Positions 1 to 7,185 of a DNA stretch of 9,355 bases are shown here, piece after piece. Source of the stretch: Succinivibrionaceae bacterium. GTDB taxonomy: Bacteria; Pseudomonadota; Gammaproteobacteria; Enterobacterales; Succinivibrionaceae. The DNA lies in NCBI GenBank assembly GCA_003477345.1, contig DMTG01000079.1, forward strand, positions 1 through 9,355. The letters run 5' to 3'. A program made the position numbers and the translations under genes. Within the stretch, counting starts at the first letter, position 1, and every line of letters starts with the position of its first letter. The notes beneath the pieces are model-generated. The model was not told the DNA's origin and made no database searches. It saw only the letters and a program-made list of their open reading frames with translations.

Positions 1-38
1 CGTGCATTATCAAAACAGATAATCGGGGTCACAAAAAT

Positions 39-72
39 AGGCTAGCTCCTTGTCAAATAAGGAAGTTAGCCT
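39..72 (-). terminator. Hairpin, possible purC transcript terminator
   Basis: The arms 39-51 and 59-72 form a 13-bp stem with one G-U pair and one bulged base around a 7-nt loop. Read on the minus strand, the stem is followed by a short T-rich run (ATTTTTGT), as in an intrinsic terminator. On the plus strand no T run follows, so termination of minus-strand transcripts coming from purC fits better. Its outer arm sequences are shared with the hairpin at 217-250, so it could instead be a dispersed repeat. Confidence 0.45.
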
Positions 73-216
73 TCGCTAATTAGTCAAATTTTGGTGTTTT
101 GCTGCAAAACACAGGAGGATAACGGACATAGTGGAACATTTATATTTGACGTCAGCATACCTCTATGCTCTGAGCCAATTAATCTACCGCTATTTCATTG
201 AACCTATACATAACGA

Positions 217-250
217 AAGGCTAGCCTTATATTACTATAAGCCTAGCCTT
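217..250. repeat. Second hairpin sharing arm sequences with 39-72
   Basis: The arms 217-230 and 237-250 are complementary at 13 of 14 positions (one C-C mismatch) around a 6-nt loop. The motif GGCTAGC at its start and TAGCCTTC at its end (running to 251) also occur at the ends of the hairpin at 39-74, while the middles differ. Shared ends with different centres suggest a small repeated element rather than chance. On the minus strand the stem is followed by only a weak, interrupted T run, so a terminator role is uncertain. Confidence 0.5.
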
Positions 251-261
251 CCCTGCATTGA

Positions 262-291
262 ATTAAGTTTTATCTAACTTAATCTTTTTAT
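262..291 (+). terminator. A/T-only stem with T run abutting the purC stop
   Basis: A perfect 8-bp stem (262-269 with 276-283, loop of 6) is followed on the plus strand by CTTTTTATT. This looks like a weak intrinsic terminator facing the 3' end of purC. It would stop plus-strand transcription arriving from the left. The stem has only two G-C pairs' worth of stability or less, so the call is tentative. Confidence 0.35.
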
Positions 292-1004
292 TAGTCTAAA
301 GGACAGCCGATACGTCTGGCAACTTCCTCATAGCCTTCAATAACGTCGCCCAGTCCCTGACGGAAACGATCTTTATCCAGCTTCTTGCGGGTTTCTTTAT
401 CCCACAGTCTGCAGCCGTCTGGAGAGAACTCGTCGCCCAGCATCATCTTGCCGTGATACAGACCGAACTCCAGCTTGTAGTCAACCAGAATCAGACCAGC
501 CTTATCGAAAATATCGCTTAATATGGTATTGATTTTCAGACTCAGTGACTTCATCTCATCAATCTGTTCCTGTGTGCCCCAGCCGAAAGAAATGATATGA
601 GAATCATTTACCATAGGATCATGCAGTTCATCATTCTTTAAGAAAAACTCAAATGTAGGAGGGTTCAGATTTTTACCTTCCTCAACGCCTAAACGACGGC
701 AGATAGAACCAGCGCTTACATTACGAACTACGCATTCTACTGGTACCATGTCAAGCTTCTTTACCAGACATTCTCTGTCATTTAAAAGCTCTTCAACGTG
801 GACAGGAATACCGGCAGCCTCGAGTTTCTTCATGATAAAGAAATTGAAGTGGTTATTGGTACGACCTTTACGATCTAACTGCTTGATGATCTTGCCATCA
901 AATGCAGAGGTATCGTCACGATACAGCATAATGTAATGATCTGGATCATCAGTTTCGTAAACGGACTTAGCCTTGCCACGATATAATTCCTGCTTCTTTT
1001 CCAT
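291..1004 (-). CDS. purC: Phosphoribosylaminoimidazole-succinocarboxamide (SAICAR) synthase
   Basis: Cytoplasmic enzyme of purine synthesis that joins CAIR and L-aspartate, using ATP, to give SAICAR. The 237-residue protein matches E. coli PurC in length and nearly colinearly in sequence. Visible hallmarks are YRGKAKSVY near the N-terminus (8-16), the ATP-grasp-like start of the fold, the family signatures VECVVRN (89-95) and LVDYKLEFG (173-181), and [12 protein letters not shown] (191-202). I place the start at 1004 because [11 protein letters not shown] aligns with the E. coli N-terminus and an AGGAA lies 10 nt upstream. An in-frame ATG at 1034 would add ten residues with no good ribosome site. 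It follows bamC on the same strand, as in E. coli, with a large hairpin in the 117-nt gap. No PurR-type operator was recognised. Confidence 0.97.
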   Translation of the reverse strand: MEKKQELYRGKAKSVYETDDPDHYIMLYRDDTSAFDGKIIKQLDRKGRTNNHFNFFIMKKLEAAGIPVHVEELLNDRECLVKKLDMVPVECVVRNVSAGSICRRLGVEEGKNLNPPTFEFFLKNDELHDPMVNDSHIISFGWGTQEQIDEMKSLSLKINTILSDIFDKAGLILVDYKLEFGLYHGKMMLGDEFSPDGCRLWDKETRKKLDKDRFRQGLGDVIEGYEEVARRIGCPLD

Positions 1005-1041
1005 TTTGCTTGAGTTCCTGTTGTTAGAAAACATACTTTAA

Positions 1042-1090
1042 CGGCGGAAATCCATGATCGTTTTAAACGAGTTCATTAGATTTTCCGCCG
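1042..1090 (-). other. Long intercistronic hairpin between bamC and purC
   Basis: A 9-bp GC-rich stem (1042-1050 with 1082-1090) encloses about 31 nt that contain a second small inverted repeat centred near 1064 (TCGTT/AACGA). It lies between the bamC stop and the purC start. On the minus strand only a poor T run follows, so it is more likely an RNA-stability or attenuation element than a full terminator. It would sit in the 5' leader of any purC transcript that reads through from bamC. Confidence 0.45.
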
Positions 1091-1121
1091 CCATTCTAAC
1101 ACTCAAAGAGGATCAATTTGA

Positions 1122-2291
1122 TCACTTAATTGATTCGCTCCTATATAGTGCAAATTCTTTGGAAAGCGCCTGCGAGAAGCCGCTGTACAGTCTTTCAACC
1201 AGAGAGTCCTTCAGAGCCTTGTCCTTTTCATCAAAGAAAGTGATCATGGTTCTTCTGCCTTCAAGTGCCAGTCTTACAACATAATCGTCCTCATCCAGCG
1301 CAAAGTAGTCAACACCCTGCTCATGATAGACATCTTCTGAGTCATCAGAAATATTAACCTTGAATGAGCCCTTGCTTGCTGACTGCTCGGTTATATCCCA
1401 GTGATACTTTGGAAGCATCTGCTTGACGACTTTCCAGGTTGTATCATATGGGGCATCTACAGCAAGACAGGTCTGACCGTTCTTATCCTGCTCGAGGGTT
1501 ACGGTAACCACGTCTGGGAGCTGAGTCTTCTCATTATGGCTCTGCTCTAAAGCGCGAATAATGTGGTTTGAAAAGCCCATACCGAAACGCTGCAGTTCGA
1601 TTGGATCGAGAATGTCTTTCATCATATAGCCTGACGCGAGCATGGTCATAGATCCAATCAGAGAAGTGGCGATACCGATGCGGCCGTCATTGCCTCTGCC
1701 GACACGGATATGATAAATCTGTCTGTATCTTAAGGCGCTGTTGCCGTAATCTGAAACATTGTAAGGGGAGCCGAATTCATTAAAGTCAGCCGCTACCGTT
1801 GTGAGATCATAGGCATCAGGTGCAGTCTTGCCTACTGCTACGTTTAATTTGGCCAGTACTTTCTGCAGAAGTTCCCAGGCTGAAGCTTCATCGTTTACTC
1901 CGTGGGAGCCTGCAACGTCAAACCAGATAAAGGCTTCACCGCCAGTCCACTGTGACTGCAGTCCAAGCTCTGAACGCAGAGGAGCCATTGGCGGACGGAT
2001 ATCCATTTCTTCACCGACAGGACCATCTGAGGCATTTACCGGCAGATCTGGAATGTCTAAAGATGTATCTGACACTGGATCGACCATGCCGTCAGGTATA
2101 ACCAGCCCTTTGGAAGTTTTTTTGACTTCTGCGTGCTCATAGTAACCGGTTGGCTCACGGGCACTCTTGTCAATATTCTCGGTATATCTCTGCCAGTATT
2201 CACGGACAGTAGCGCATCCAGACAAAGAGCTAAGGACAGCTACGCTCACTGCGGCAAAAGCAGCAGTCCTAAATTTATAAGAGAATGACAA
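1122..2291 (-). CDS. bamC: Outer-membrane assembly lipoprotein BamC (NlpB)
   Basis: Lipoprotein subunit of the BAM complex, which inserts beta-barrel proteins into the outer membrane. The 389-residue product begins with a signal peptide ending in the lipobox LSGC, so Cys26 should be lipidated; Ala follows, consistent with outer-membrane sorting. A disordered stretch (about 27-100, the BamD-binding part in E. coli) contains MDIRPPMAPL at 96-105, which matches E. coli DIRPP. Two helix-grip domains probably follow (about 105-240 and 255-385). The protein is about 45 residues longer than the 344-residue E. coli form, and similarity outside these landmarks is low. The start is TTG at 2289-2291: AAGGAG lies 7 nt upstream and no in-frame ATG precedes the lipobox. 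Neighbouring purC supports the assignment. The adjacent dapA of E. coli is absent. Confidence 0.88.
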   Translation of the reverse strand: MSFSYKFRTAAFAAVSVAVLSSLSGCATVREYWQRYTENIDKSAREPTGYYEHAEVKKTSKGLVIPDGMVDPVSDTSLDIPDLPVNASDGPVGEEMDIRPPMAPLRSELGLQSQWTGGEAFIWFDVAGSHGVNDEASAWELLQKVLAKLNVAVGKTAPDAYDLTTVAADFNEFGSPYNVSDYGNSALRYRQIYHIRVGRGNDGRIGIATSLIGSMTMLASGYMMKDILDPIELQRFGMGFSNHIIRALEQSHNEKTQLPDVVTVTLEQDKNGQTCLAVDAPYDTTWKVVKQMLPKYHWDITEQSASKGSFKVNISDDSEDVYHEQGVDYFALDEDDYVVRLALEGRRTMITFFDEKDKALKDSLVERLYSGFSQALSKEFALYRSESIK

Positions 2292-2471
2292 AACAAAACT
2301 CCTTGTTAACCTCTACGTCCCTCAAATATGCCAAAACATATATCAGCCCAAAGGACGGCTTAAAGCAAATACTTTGCTATCTATAAGATTATCTTAATTT
2401 TTTAAGGCATATTCTTTTTCAAGATTAAACCTGTGTTTTTAAGAATATACCATCTAGGATTACAGCAGAAT

Positions 2472-2480
2472 AGTATATCA
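2472..2480 (-). promoter_or_regulatory. Candidate extended -10 element for bamC
   Basis: On the minus strand the sequence reads TGATATACT, a TGn plus a hexamer matching TATAAT at five of six positions. No good -35 lies upstream, which extended -10 promoters can tolerate. It would give a leader of about 175 nt before bamC. A second candidate, TGGTATATT, reads at about 2444-2452 and is equally plausible, so the exact promoter is unsettled. Confidence 0.3.
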
Positions 2481-2581
2481 TCGTTTTAGTCTGTATATCT
2501 ATGAGCAGACACCATCAATGACTGCTCCATTCCACTGTAATGCCTGATTTTTCTGTTTAAAAATGGCCGCTCTACAGCCTT

Positions 2582-2625
2582 TAAAAATAAAAACGCACCA
2601 CCCTCATACTAAAGAAGGCAATGCG
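2582..2625 (-). terminator. Wobble-rich intrinsic terminator of the glnS unit
   Basis: In minus-strand RNA, 2625-2614 pairs with 2605-2594 to form a 12-bp stem that includes four G-U pairs around an 8-nt loop. It is followed at once by UUUUUAUUUUU (2593-2583). Because the wobble pairs become A-C mismatches in the opposite RNA, the structure should work in one direction only. It lies about 30 nt after the stop of the unknown gene and so ends the glnS transcript. Confidence 0.72.
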
Positions 2626-2657
2626 CATCTAATCAGATAACTGATTTTTGTAAACTA

Positions 2658-3113
2658 CTAATCAACATCTGAGTGTACTAACGGCTTCTGCAGATAATTA
2701 AACAGATTGGTGCTTACCATGTTCAGTACTTCTTTTATAGAACTGAGCTCAGGATCATAGGCATTTATATATGCAGGCTCTGATCCTTCTTCATAGTAGC
2801 AGACACTTGAAAAAACCGCATCAACATCAGTATCAGACAGAGTTAATGAACAGCGGAAATCCACCATGCGCTCTACGCCAGCCTGTATCAGCAGCGGATC
2901 GCGCATAATCTTTCTGAAGTTTATAACGCCCATAGATCTGTCTTCTAAGAAGATTCTGTTAGGACGCACACCAGACTTTACCCAATGGCAGGCCTTGTCA
3001 TAGGCACGCTCCAGCTGTGTATCTGAATGATGAGTAAAAGCTACCTCATAATCGCTTCCCGGAGGCGGAGACATATTTTCTTCATCAAGATTTTCGTTTT
3101 CGATATCAGCCAT
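2658..3113 (-). CDS. Uncharacterised 151-residue protein downstream of glnS
   Basis: I do not recognise this protein. The first 25 residues are acidic and proline-containing (MADIENENLDEEN, then SPPPGSD) and probably flexible. The rest (about 30-145) looks like a compact soluble domain, with mixed polarity, no signal peptide and no membrane segment. Landmarks are DKACHWVKSGVRPNRIF (39-55), MVDFRCSLTLSDTDVDAV (83-100) and a likely terminal helix from about 124 to 142. Cysteines at 42, 88 and 105 do not form an obvious metal motif. It is a real gene by context: AGGAG lies 6 nt before the ATG, it follows glnS by 36 nt with no terminator between, and a good terminator follows it. Co-transcription with glnS says little about its function. 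Confidence 0.8.
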   Translation of the reverse strand: MADIENENLDEENMSPPPGSDYEVAFTHHSDTQLERAYDKACHWVKSGVRPNRIFLEDRSMGVINFRKIMRDPLLIQAGVERMVDFRCSLTLSDTDVDAVFSSVCYYEEGSEPAYINAYDPELSSIKEVLNMVSTNLFNYLQKPLVHSDVD

Positions 3114-3149
3114 TTTGAGCTCCTGTCAATAACTATAGTCTGTTTGATT

Positions 3150-4826
3150 TTATACTGCAGCCTTTCTGTTGTCTCTCAAAGCCACAGTCAGATTGAATAC
3201 TGGTGCTCCAGTCTTGGAGGTCTTGCTGTCAACACAGAAATAACCTTCTCGTTCAAACTGGAAATTATCACCTACAACTGCATCCTTAAGAGATATCTCA
3301 AGGGCAGCATTATCTATTTCTACCTTTGAAGATGGATTTACAACCGCAAGGATATCCTCAGCAGCTCCCGGATTCGGATCGGTAAACAGCACGTCATAAA
3401 TATTTACCTTTCCTCTGTAGCAGCAGTTTGCATCCACCCAGTGAATTACTCCCTTAGGCTTGTGGCCTTCCACATTGGCCCCTACGGAATCAGGGACAGC
3501 CTCACAGTGCACCAAGGTAACTTTGCCGGTCTCATCCTTTTCACAGGAGAGAGCTTTTACAATATAGGCATTTCTGAGTCTGACCTCGTGTCCAAGCTTG
3601 AGTCTCTTGTACTGCTTATTGGCCTCTTCTCTGAAATCAGCCTCGTCAATGAACAGTTCGCCGCTGAATGGTACCTGTCTTGCTCCCATTTCTGGCTTTT
3701 CAGGATGGTTCTGAACTTCAAACGAAGTTGCCTCTACTCCCTTAGCCCCATAATTGTCGATAACGAGTTTTATAGGATGCAGTACAGCCATAGCTCTTCT
3801 GGCATTGGCGTTGAGATCTTCGCGGATACAGGCCTCAAGAGCGCTAAGCTCTACCACATTGTCCTGCTTGGTAACGCCGATTCTGCGGCAGAATTCTCTT
3901 ATCGCAGCAGGAGTATAGCCACGTCTGCGCAGACCTGAAATGGTAGCCAGACGAGGATCATCCCAGCCGTCTACTACACCTTCGGTTACGAGCTTGTTGA
4001 GCTTGCGCTTTGAGGTAAGTGCATATTCAAGATTCAGACGGCTCATCTCATACTGGTGAGGTCTGCTCTTTATAGATATATGCTCAAGAACCCAGTCATA
4101 CAGACGTCTGTTATCCTGAAATTCCAGTGTGCATATAGAATGAGTTATGCCTTCAATAGCATCACTGATACAGTGAGTAAAATCGTACATTGGATAAATG
4201 CACCATTTATCTCCTGTCATTTCGTGAGAAGCAAAGCGCACTCGGTAAATAACCGGATCACGCATGCACATAAAAGGTGAAGCCATGTCAATTTTGGCTC
4301 TCAGGCAGGCCTTGCCCTCTTCAAATCCGCCATCGCGCATTTTTTCAAAGAGCTTAAGATTTTCTTCTACGCTGCGATCGCGATATGGGCTGTTTTTGCC
4401 AGGTTCTTTCAGGGTTCCTCTGTAATCGTGAATCTCATCTGGAGATAATTCATCCACGTAGGCAAGTCCCTGATTGATGAGCTCTACTGCATAGCCGTAG
4501 AGCCTGTCAAAATAATCTGAAGAATGGCGAACTTCCGTCCATTTGAAACCAAGCCACTCAACATCCTGCTTTATGGAATTGACATATTCCATATCCTCTT
4601 TTACAGGATTGGTGTCATCAAATCTTAAATTGCACGTTCCTTGATAATCACGGGCAAGCCCGAAATTCAGACATATAGACTTTGCGTGGCCAACGTGCAG
4701 ATATCCATTTGGTTCTGGAGGAAATCTGGTAGCAACATGGTCAACTCTGCCCGACTGCAGATCATCATCAATGATGTCAGTTATAAAATTGCGCGGGATT
4801 TTTTCTTCTACTACAGAGTCACTCAT
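3150..4826 (-). CDS. glnS: Glutaminyl-tRNA synthetase
   Basis: Class I aminoacyl-tRNA synthetase that charges tRNA-Gln with glutamine in the cytosol. The 558-residue protein is close to E. coli GlnS (554) along its whole length. The HIGH box is PNGYLHVGH at 39-47, within the conserved [18 protein letters not shown] block. The KMSKS-equivalent loop reads LTSKRK (270-275), where E. coli has VMSKRK. The glutamine- and tRNA-binding block [17 protein letters not shown] (169-185) and the C-terminal anticodon-binding beta barrels (from about 340) are present. An in-frame TTG at 4863-4865 would add 13 residues absent from relatives, so I use the ATG at 4826, although the nearest AGGAG is 14 nt upstream, farther than usual. 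It leads a unit with the unknown gene at 2658-3113. Confidence 0.97.
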   Translation of the reverse strand: MSDSVVEEKIPRNFITDIIDDDLQSGRVDHVATRFPPEPNGYLHVGHAKSICLNFGLARDYQGTCNLRFDDTNPVKEDMEYVNSIKQDVEWLGFKWTEVRHSSDYFDRLYGYAVELINQGLAYVDELSPDEIHDYRGTLKEPGKNSPYRDRSVEENLKLFEKMRDGGFEEGKACLRAKIDMASPFMCMRDPVIYRVRFASHEMTGDKWCIYPMYDFTHCISDAIEGITHSICTLEFQDNRRLYDWVLEHISIKSRPHQYEMSRLNLEYALTSKRKLNKLVTEGVVDGWDDPRLATISGLRRRGYTPAAIREFCRRIGVTKQDNVVELSALEACIREDLNANARRAMAVLHPIKLVIDNYGAKGVEATSFEVQNHPEKPEMGARQVPFSGELFIDEADFREEANKQYKRLKLGHEVRLRNAYIVKALSCEKDETGKVTLVHCEAVPDSVGANVEGHKPKGVIHWVDANCCYRGKVNIYDVLFTDPNPGAAEDILAVVNPSSKVEIDNAALEISLKDAVVGDNFQFEREGYFCVDSKTSKTGAPVFNLTVALRDNRKAAV

Positions 4827-5218
4827 TTTTAATAATATCGCTCCTAAAAAAGGGCTGTTATACAAATAACTTACAAATTTATATTGTTAATACTAGCAAA
4901 ATTATGATCAAGGCTCAATTTTTTCGCTACTTTTATCTAATAATTACTTGATGTTTATCTAATTTCTTTGATTATATTCGCAGTTTTACATAGCTTTTCT
5001 TGCAGTCGCAGCAAGGCTCAATGTGCCTTTTAAACTATCCTTGCAAAAATGGGATTCAATATTCAGAACTGACACTTTGATCACTTTTTGTGAAAAATCG
5101 ATCTTTTATTGGGATTTTTTATAAATTCTGTACCACAAGCGCTCATTTCTCTAATCACCGAAATTGTGGATATATCTTAAAAACGTGAGTTGTATCCAAT
5201 ATTTTGAGGATAAATAAA
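4827..5218. other. Divergent promoter region between glnS and amtB
   Basis: This AT-rich stretch has no gene. It must hold promoters for glnS (minus) and amtB (plus). Structure seen: an 11-nt direct repeat CAAGGCTCAAT (4909-4919, 5012-5022); a 10-nt direct repeat TTTATCTAAT (4932-4941, 4954-4963) spaced 22 nt; alternating half-sites CTTGC, GCAAGG and CCTTGC between about 5000 and 5044; and TCAC-N5-GTGA at 5081-5093. I searched the plus strand before amtB for the sigma-54 pattern GG-N10-GC and found none. A TATAAAT at 5120-5126 could be a -10 for amtB but lacks a good -35. Confidence 0.55.
4890..4918 (-). promoter_or_regulatory. Candidate sigma-70 promoter of glnS
   Basis: On the minus strand TTGAGC (4918-4913) and TAGTAT (4895-4890) are separated by 17 nt, each matching four of six consensus bases. 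Transcription would begin near 4883 and leave a leader of about 55 nt before the glnS start. The -35 lies inside the first copy of the CAAGGCTCAAT repeat. Confidence 0.45.
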
Positions 5219-6559
5219 ATGAGTAAAACAACTAAATTTCTAATGGCCACTGCCATAGCCACCTTATCTTTCAGCGCACTTGCTGACGAAGCTGTAGACG
5301 TGGCACAGGAAACCGCTGCTGCCGCTGAAACTCTTGATGCTGACGCAAACGGCTTCGTGCTGCTGTCAGCCATGCTGGTGCTTCTTATGTCAATTCCTGG
5401 AATCGGACTTTTCTATGGAGGACTGGTCCGCTCTAAGAATGTTCTATCAACCATTGAACAGACCCTCGCCGTATTCTGCATAGCAATACTGCTGTGGTTC
5501 TGCATAGGCTATACCATAGCTTTCGGTTCCACTTCAGGAACTTTAGGCGACTTCTTTGGCGATCTTGGCAAGATGTTTCTGATGTCTATTGAAACCCAAA
5601 GCATCAGCACTGCCCTGACAGAATATTCCTGGGTTATTTTCCAGGGAGCCTTCTGTGCAATATCTGCCTGCCTTGTTATTGGTGCAACTGTAGAAAGAGT
5701 CAGATTTTCTGCTGTGCTGATTGCAATTTCCATCTGGATTGTGCTCTCTTATGCTCCACTTGCCCATCAGGTATGGGGCGGCGGCTTTATTGACCGTGTA
5801 TTCCATGCCTACGACTTTGCAGGCGGCACAGTAGTTCACATTAACGCTGCAGTCTGCGGTCTTACAGGAGCCTGGCTTTTAGGCAAGAGAACTGATTTAG
5901 GCAAGGCTTTAATTGTTCCAAACAACCTTTCTTTAACCTATGTAGGATGCTGTCTGCTGTGGATCGGCTGGTTAGGCTTCAACGCAGGCTCTGAACTGGC
6001 ATCAGACAACATCAGTGCTCTGGCCTTCATCAACACAGTAATTGCCCCTGCAGCAGCTGCCATGTCATGGATGGTTGCAGAATGGGTTATCTTCAAAAAA
6101 CCTTCTACCTTGGGTACAGCCTCTGGCGTACTGGCAGGTCTTGTTGCCATTACCCCGGCCTGCGCCTTCGTATCTCCAAGAGGAGCTCTGCTGATCGGCC
6201 TGCTCTCTGGTGTTGCCTGCCTGTGGGGCGTTCACGGCTTTAAGAAGCTTACCAAAGTCGACGATTCCCTAGACGTATTCGGCGTACACGGCATCGGTGC
6301 CATTGTAGGCGGTCTGATGACCGGTATCTTCTGTGATCCAGCATTAGGCGGCGAAGGCTTCAAAGAAGGCTGGGACTCAATTGCAGGTCAGTTCTTCGGT
6401 CAGCTGATGTCCATTGTAATTGCAGTGATCTGGAGTTTCATTGTTTCCTTCATTGCCTTCAAGCTTGCTGATTATCTGGTAGGACTCAGGGTTGAACATG
6501 ATGAAGAGCGCGAAGGTCTGGATCTCGCATCTCACGGCGAACGCGGTTATAACTTATAA
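5219..6559 (+). CDS. amtB: Ammonium transporter AmtB
   Basis: Inner-membrane ammonium channel of the Amt/Mep/Rh family, which acts as a trimer. The 446-residue product has a cleavable-type signal peptide ending near ALA-DEA (20-25), then the usual eleven membrane segments. Residues that line the E. coli pore are all present: Phe141 and Phe145 (FQGAF), Trp186 (HQVWGGG), Asp199 (YDFAGGTVVH), the twin histidines His207 and His357 (FGVHG), and Phe254 and Ser258 (GFNAGS). The cytoplasmic tail ends REGLDLASHGERGYNL, close to the E. coli tail that docks GlnK. The start at 5219 has TGAGGA 8 nt upstream; an upstream TTG at 5204 overlaps that ribosome site. It precedes glnK by 14 nt, so the two are surely co-transcribed, but in the reverse of the common glnK-amtB order. 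Confidence 0.97.
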   Translation: MSKTTKFLMATAIATLSFSALADEAVDVAQETAAAAETLDADANGFVLLSAMLVLLMSIPGIGLFYGGLVRSKNVLSTIEQTLAVFCIAILLWFCIGYTIAFGSTSGTLGDFFGDLGKMFLMSIETQSISTALTEYSWVIFQGAFCAISACLVIGATVERVRFSAVLIAISIWIVLSYAPLAHQVWGGGFIDRVFHAYDFAGGTVVHINAAVCGLTGAWLLGKRTDLGKALIVPNNLSLTYVGCCLLWIGWLGFNAGSELASDNISALAFINTVIAPAAAAMSWMVAEWVIFKKPSTLGTASGVLAGLVAITPACAFVSPRGALLIGLLSGVACLWGVHGFKKLTKVDDSLDVFGVHGIGAIVGGLMTGIFCDPALGGEGFKEGWDSIAGQFFGQLMSIVIAVIWSFIVSFIAFKLADYLVGLRVEHDEEREGLDLASHGERGYNL

Positions 6560-6564
6560 GTTGA

Positions 6565-6912
<348 letters not shown>

Positions 6913-6929
6913 TCCTTTATTTTGATTCA

Positions 6930-6958
6930 GCCGCCTGTAAAAAGGCGGCATTTTTTTA
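6930..6958 (+). terminator. Intrinsic terminator after glnK
   Basis: A 7-bp GC-rich stem (GCCGCCT at 6930-6936 with AGGCGGC at 6943-6949) with loop GTAAAA is followed by A and seven Ts. It lies 17 nt after the glnK stop and should end the amtB-glnK transcript. Confidence 0.92.
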
Positions 6959-7119
6959 TCTGCTGATTCTAACAGGATCACTTTTTATGACGTGTTCACA
7001 GGAATTAAAATTCATAATCCGATTTTGATTCATTTAACACTTTTATTTCAGCGTGTTATTTTCAGGAGCGCTTAAATTACGCTTTTCTTTTAAAAATAAT
7101 ATCTGTTTTTTTCAAAATC

Positions 7120-7128
7120 TGATAGAAT
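7120..7128 (+). promoter_or_regulatory. Extended -10 promoter of maoP
   Basis: TGATAGAAT combines the TGn extension with a hexamer matching TATAAT at five of six bases. The -35 region is a T-rich stretch with no clear consensus, typical of extended -10 promoters. Transcription would start near 7135, giving a leader of about 50 nt that includes the direct repeat TGTACC-N7-TGTACC. Confidence 0.6.
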
Positions 7129-7185
7129 ACGTCGGTTAAATATGTACCAAAGCATTGTACCCAACAAGAGCAAGAGGATAAATCG

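Larger units (their letters stand above)
1..290. other. Spacer downstream of purC with several inverted repeats
   Basis: No convincing gene is visible here. The stretch holds two related hairpins (39-72 and 217-250), a short perfect stem at 94-101/105-112 with a CTG loop, and an A/T-only stem at 262-283. An AGGAGG sits at 113-118 but is not followed by a persuasive reading frame. A short plus-strand frame is open from base 1 to a stop at 43-45 and another to a stop near 84-86. Either could be the end of a gene lying to the left, but there is too little sequence to tell. Confidence 0.6.
2292..2657. other. Spacer upstream of bamC
   Basis: No reading frame looks like a gene. Besides the terminator at 2582-2625 it holds a stem at 2503-2508/2522-2527, a perfect AGCAAA-TAC-TTTGCT inverted repeat (2364-2378) and the odd palindrome TAAGATTATCTTA just to its right. 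The last two lie between the candidate promoter elements and the bamC start, where an operator or leader structure could sit. I recognise no known operator or riboswitch class. Confidence 0.55.

Noticed and set aside
131..277. A 48-codon plus-strand frame starting with GTG, with AGGAGG at 113-118
   Set aside because: Spacing of 12 nt is long, the tyrosine/leucine-rich translation does not look like a protein family I know, and the frame overlaps the hairpin at 217-250.
748..936. Open frame opposite purC
   Set aside because: Antisense shadow of a firmly identified gene, with no ribosome site or plausible product.
1111..1123. GATCAA-T-TTGATC palindrome at the bamC stop
   Set aside because: A perfect but short palindrome overlapping the stop codon; no promoter nearby and likely chance in this composition.
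1828..2142. 104-codon frame opposite bamC
   Set aside because: Antisense shadow of bamC; low-complexity Ser/Pro-rich translation.
2631..2646. AATCAG-ATAA-CTGATT stem followed by TTTG on the plus strand
   Set aside because: Only six weak pairs with a short T run and no plus-strand gene to terminate.
3441..3938. 165-codon frame opposite glnS
   Set aside because: Long, but lies wholly opposite a highly conserved glnS and its translation has no recognisable features.
5040..5210. Possible sigma-54 promoter before amtB
   Set aside because: Every GG on the plus strand was checked for GC ten bases later; none fits.
5543..5839. Frames opposite amtB, including 5509-5733
   Set aside because: Antisense to conserved membrane segments of amtB; no independent support.
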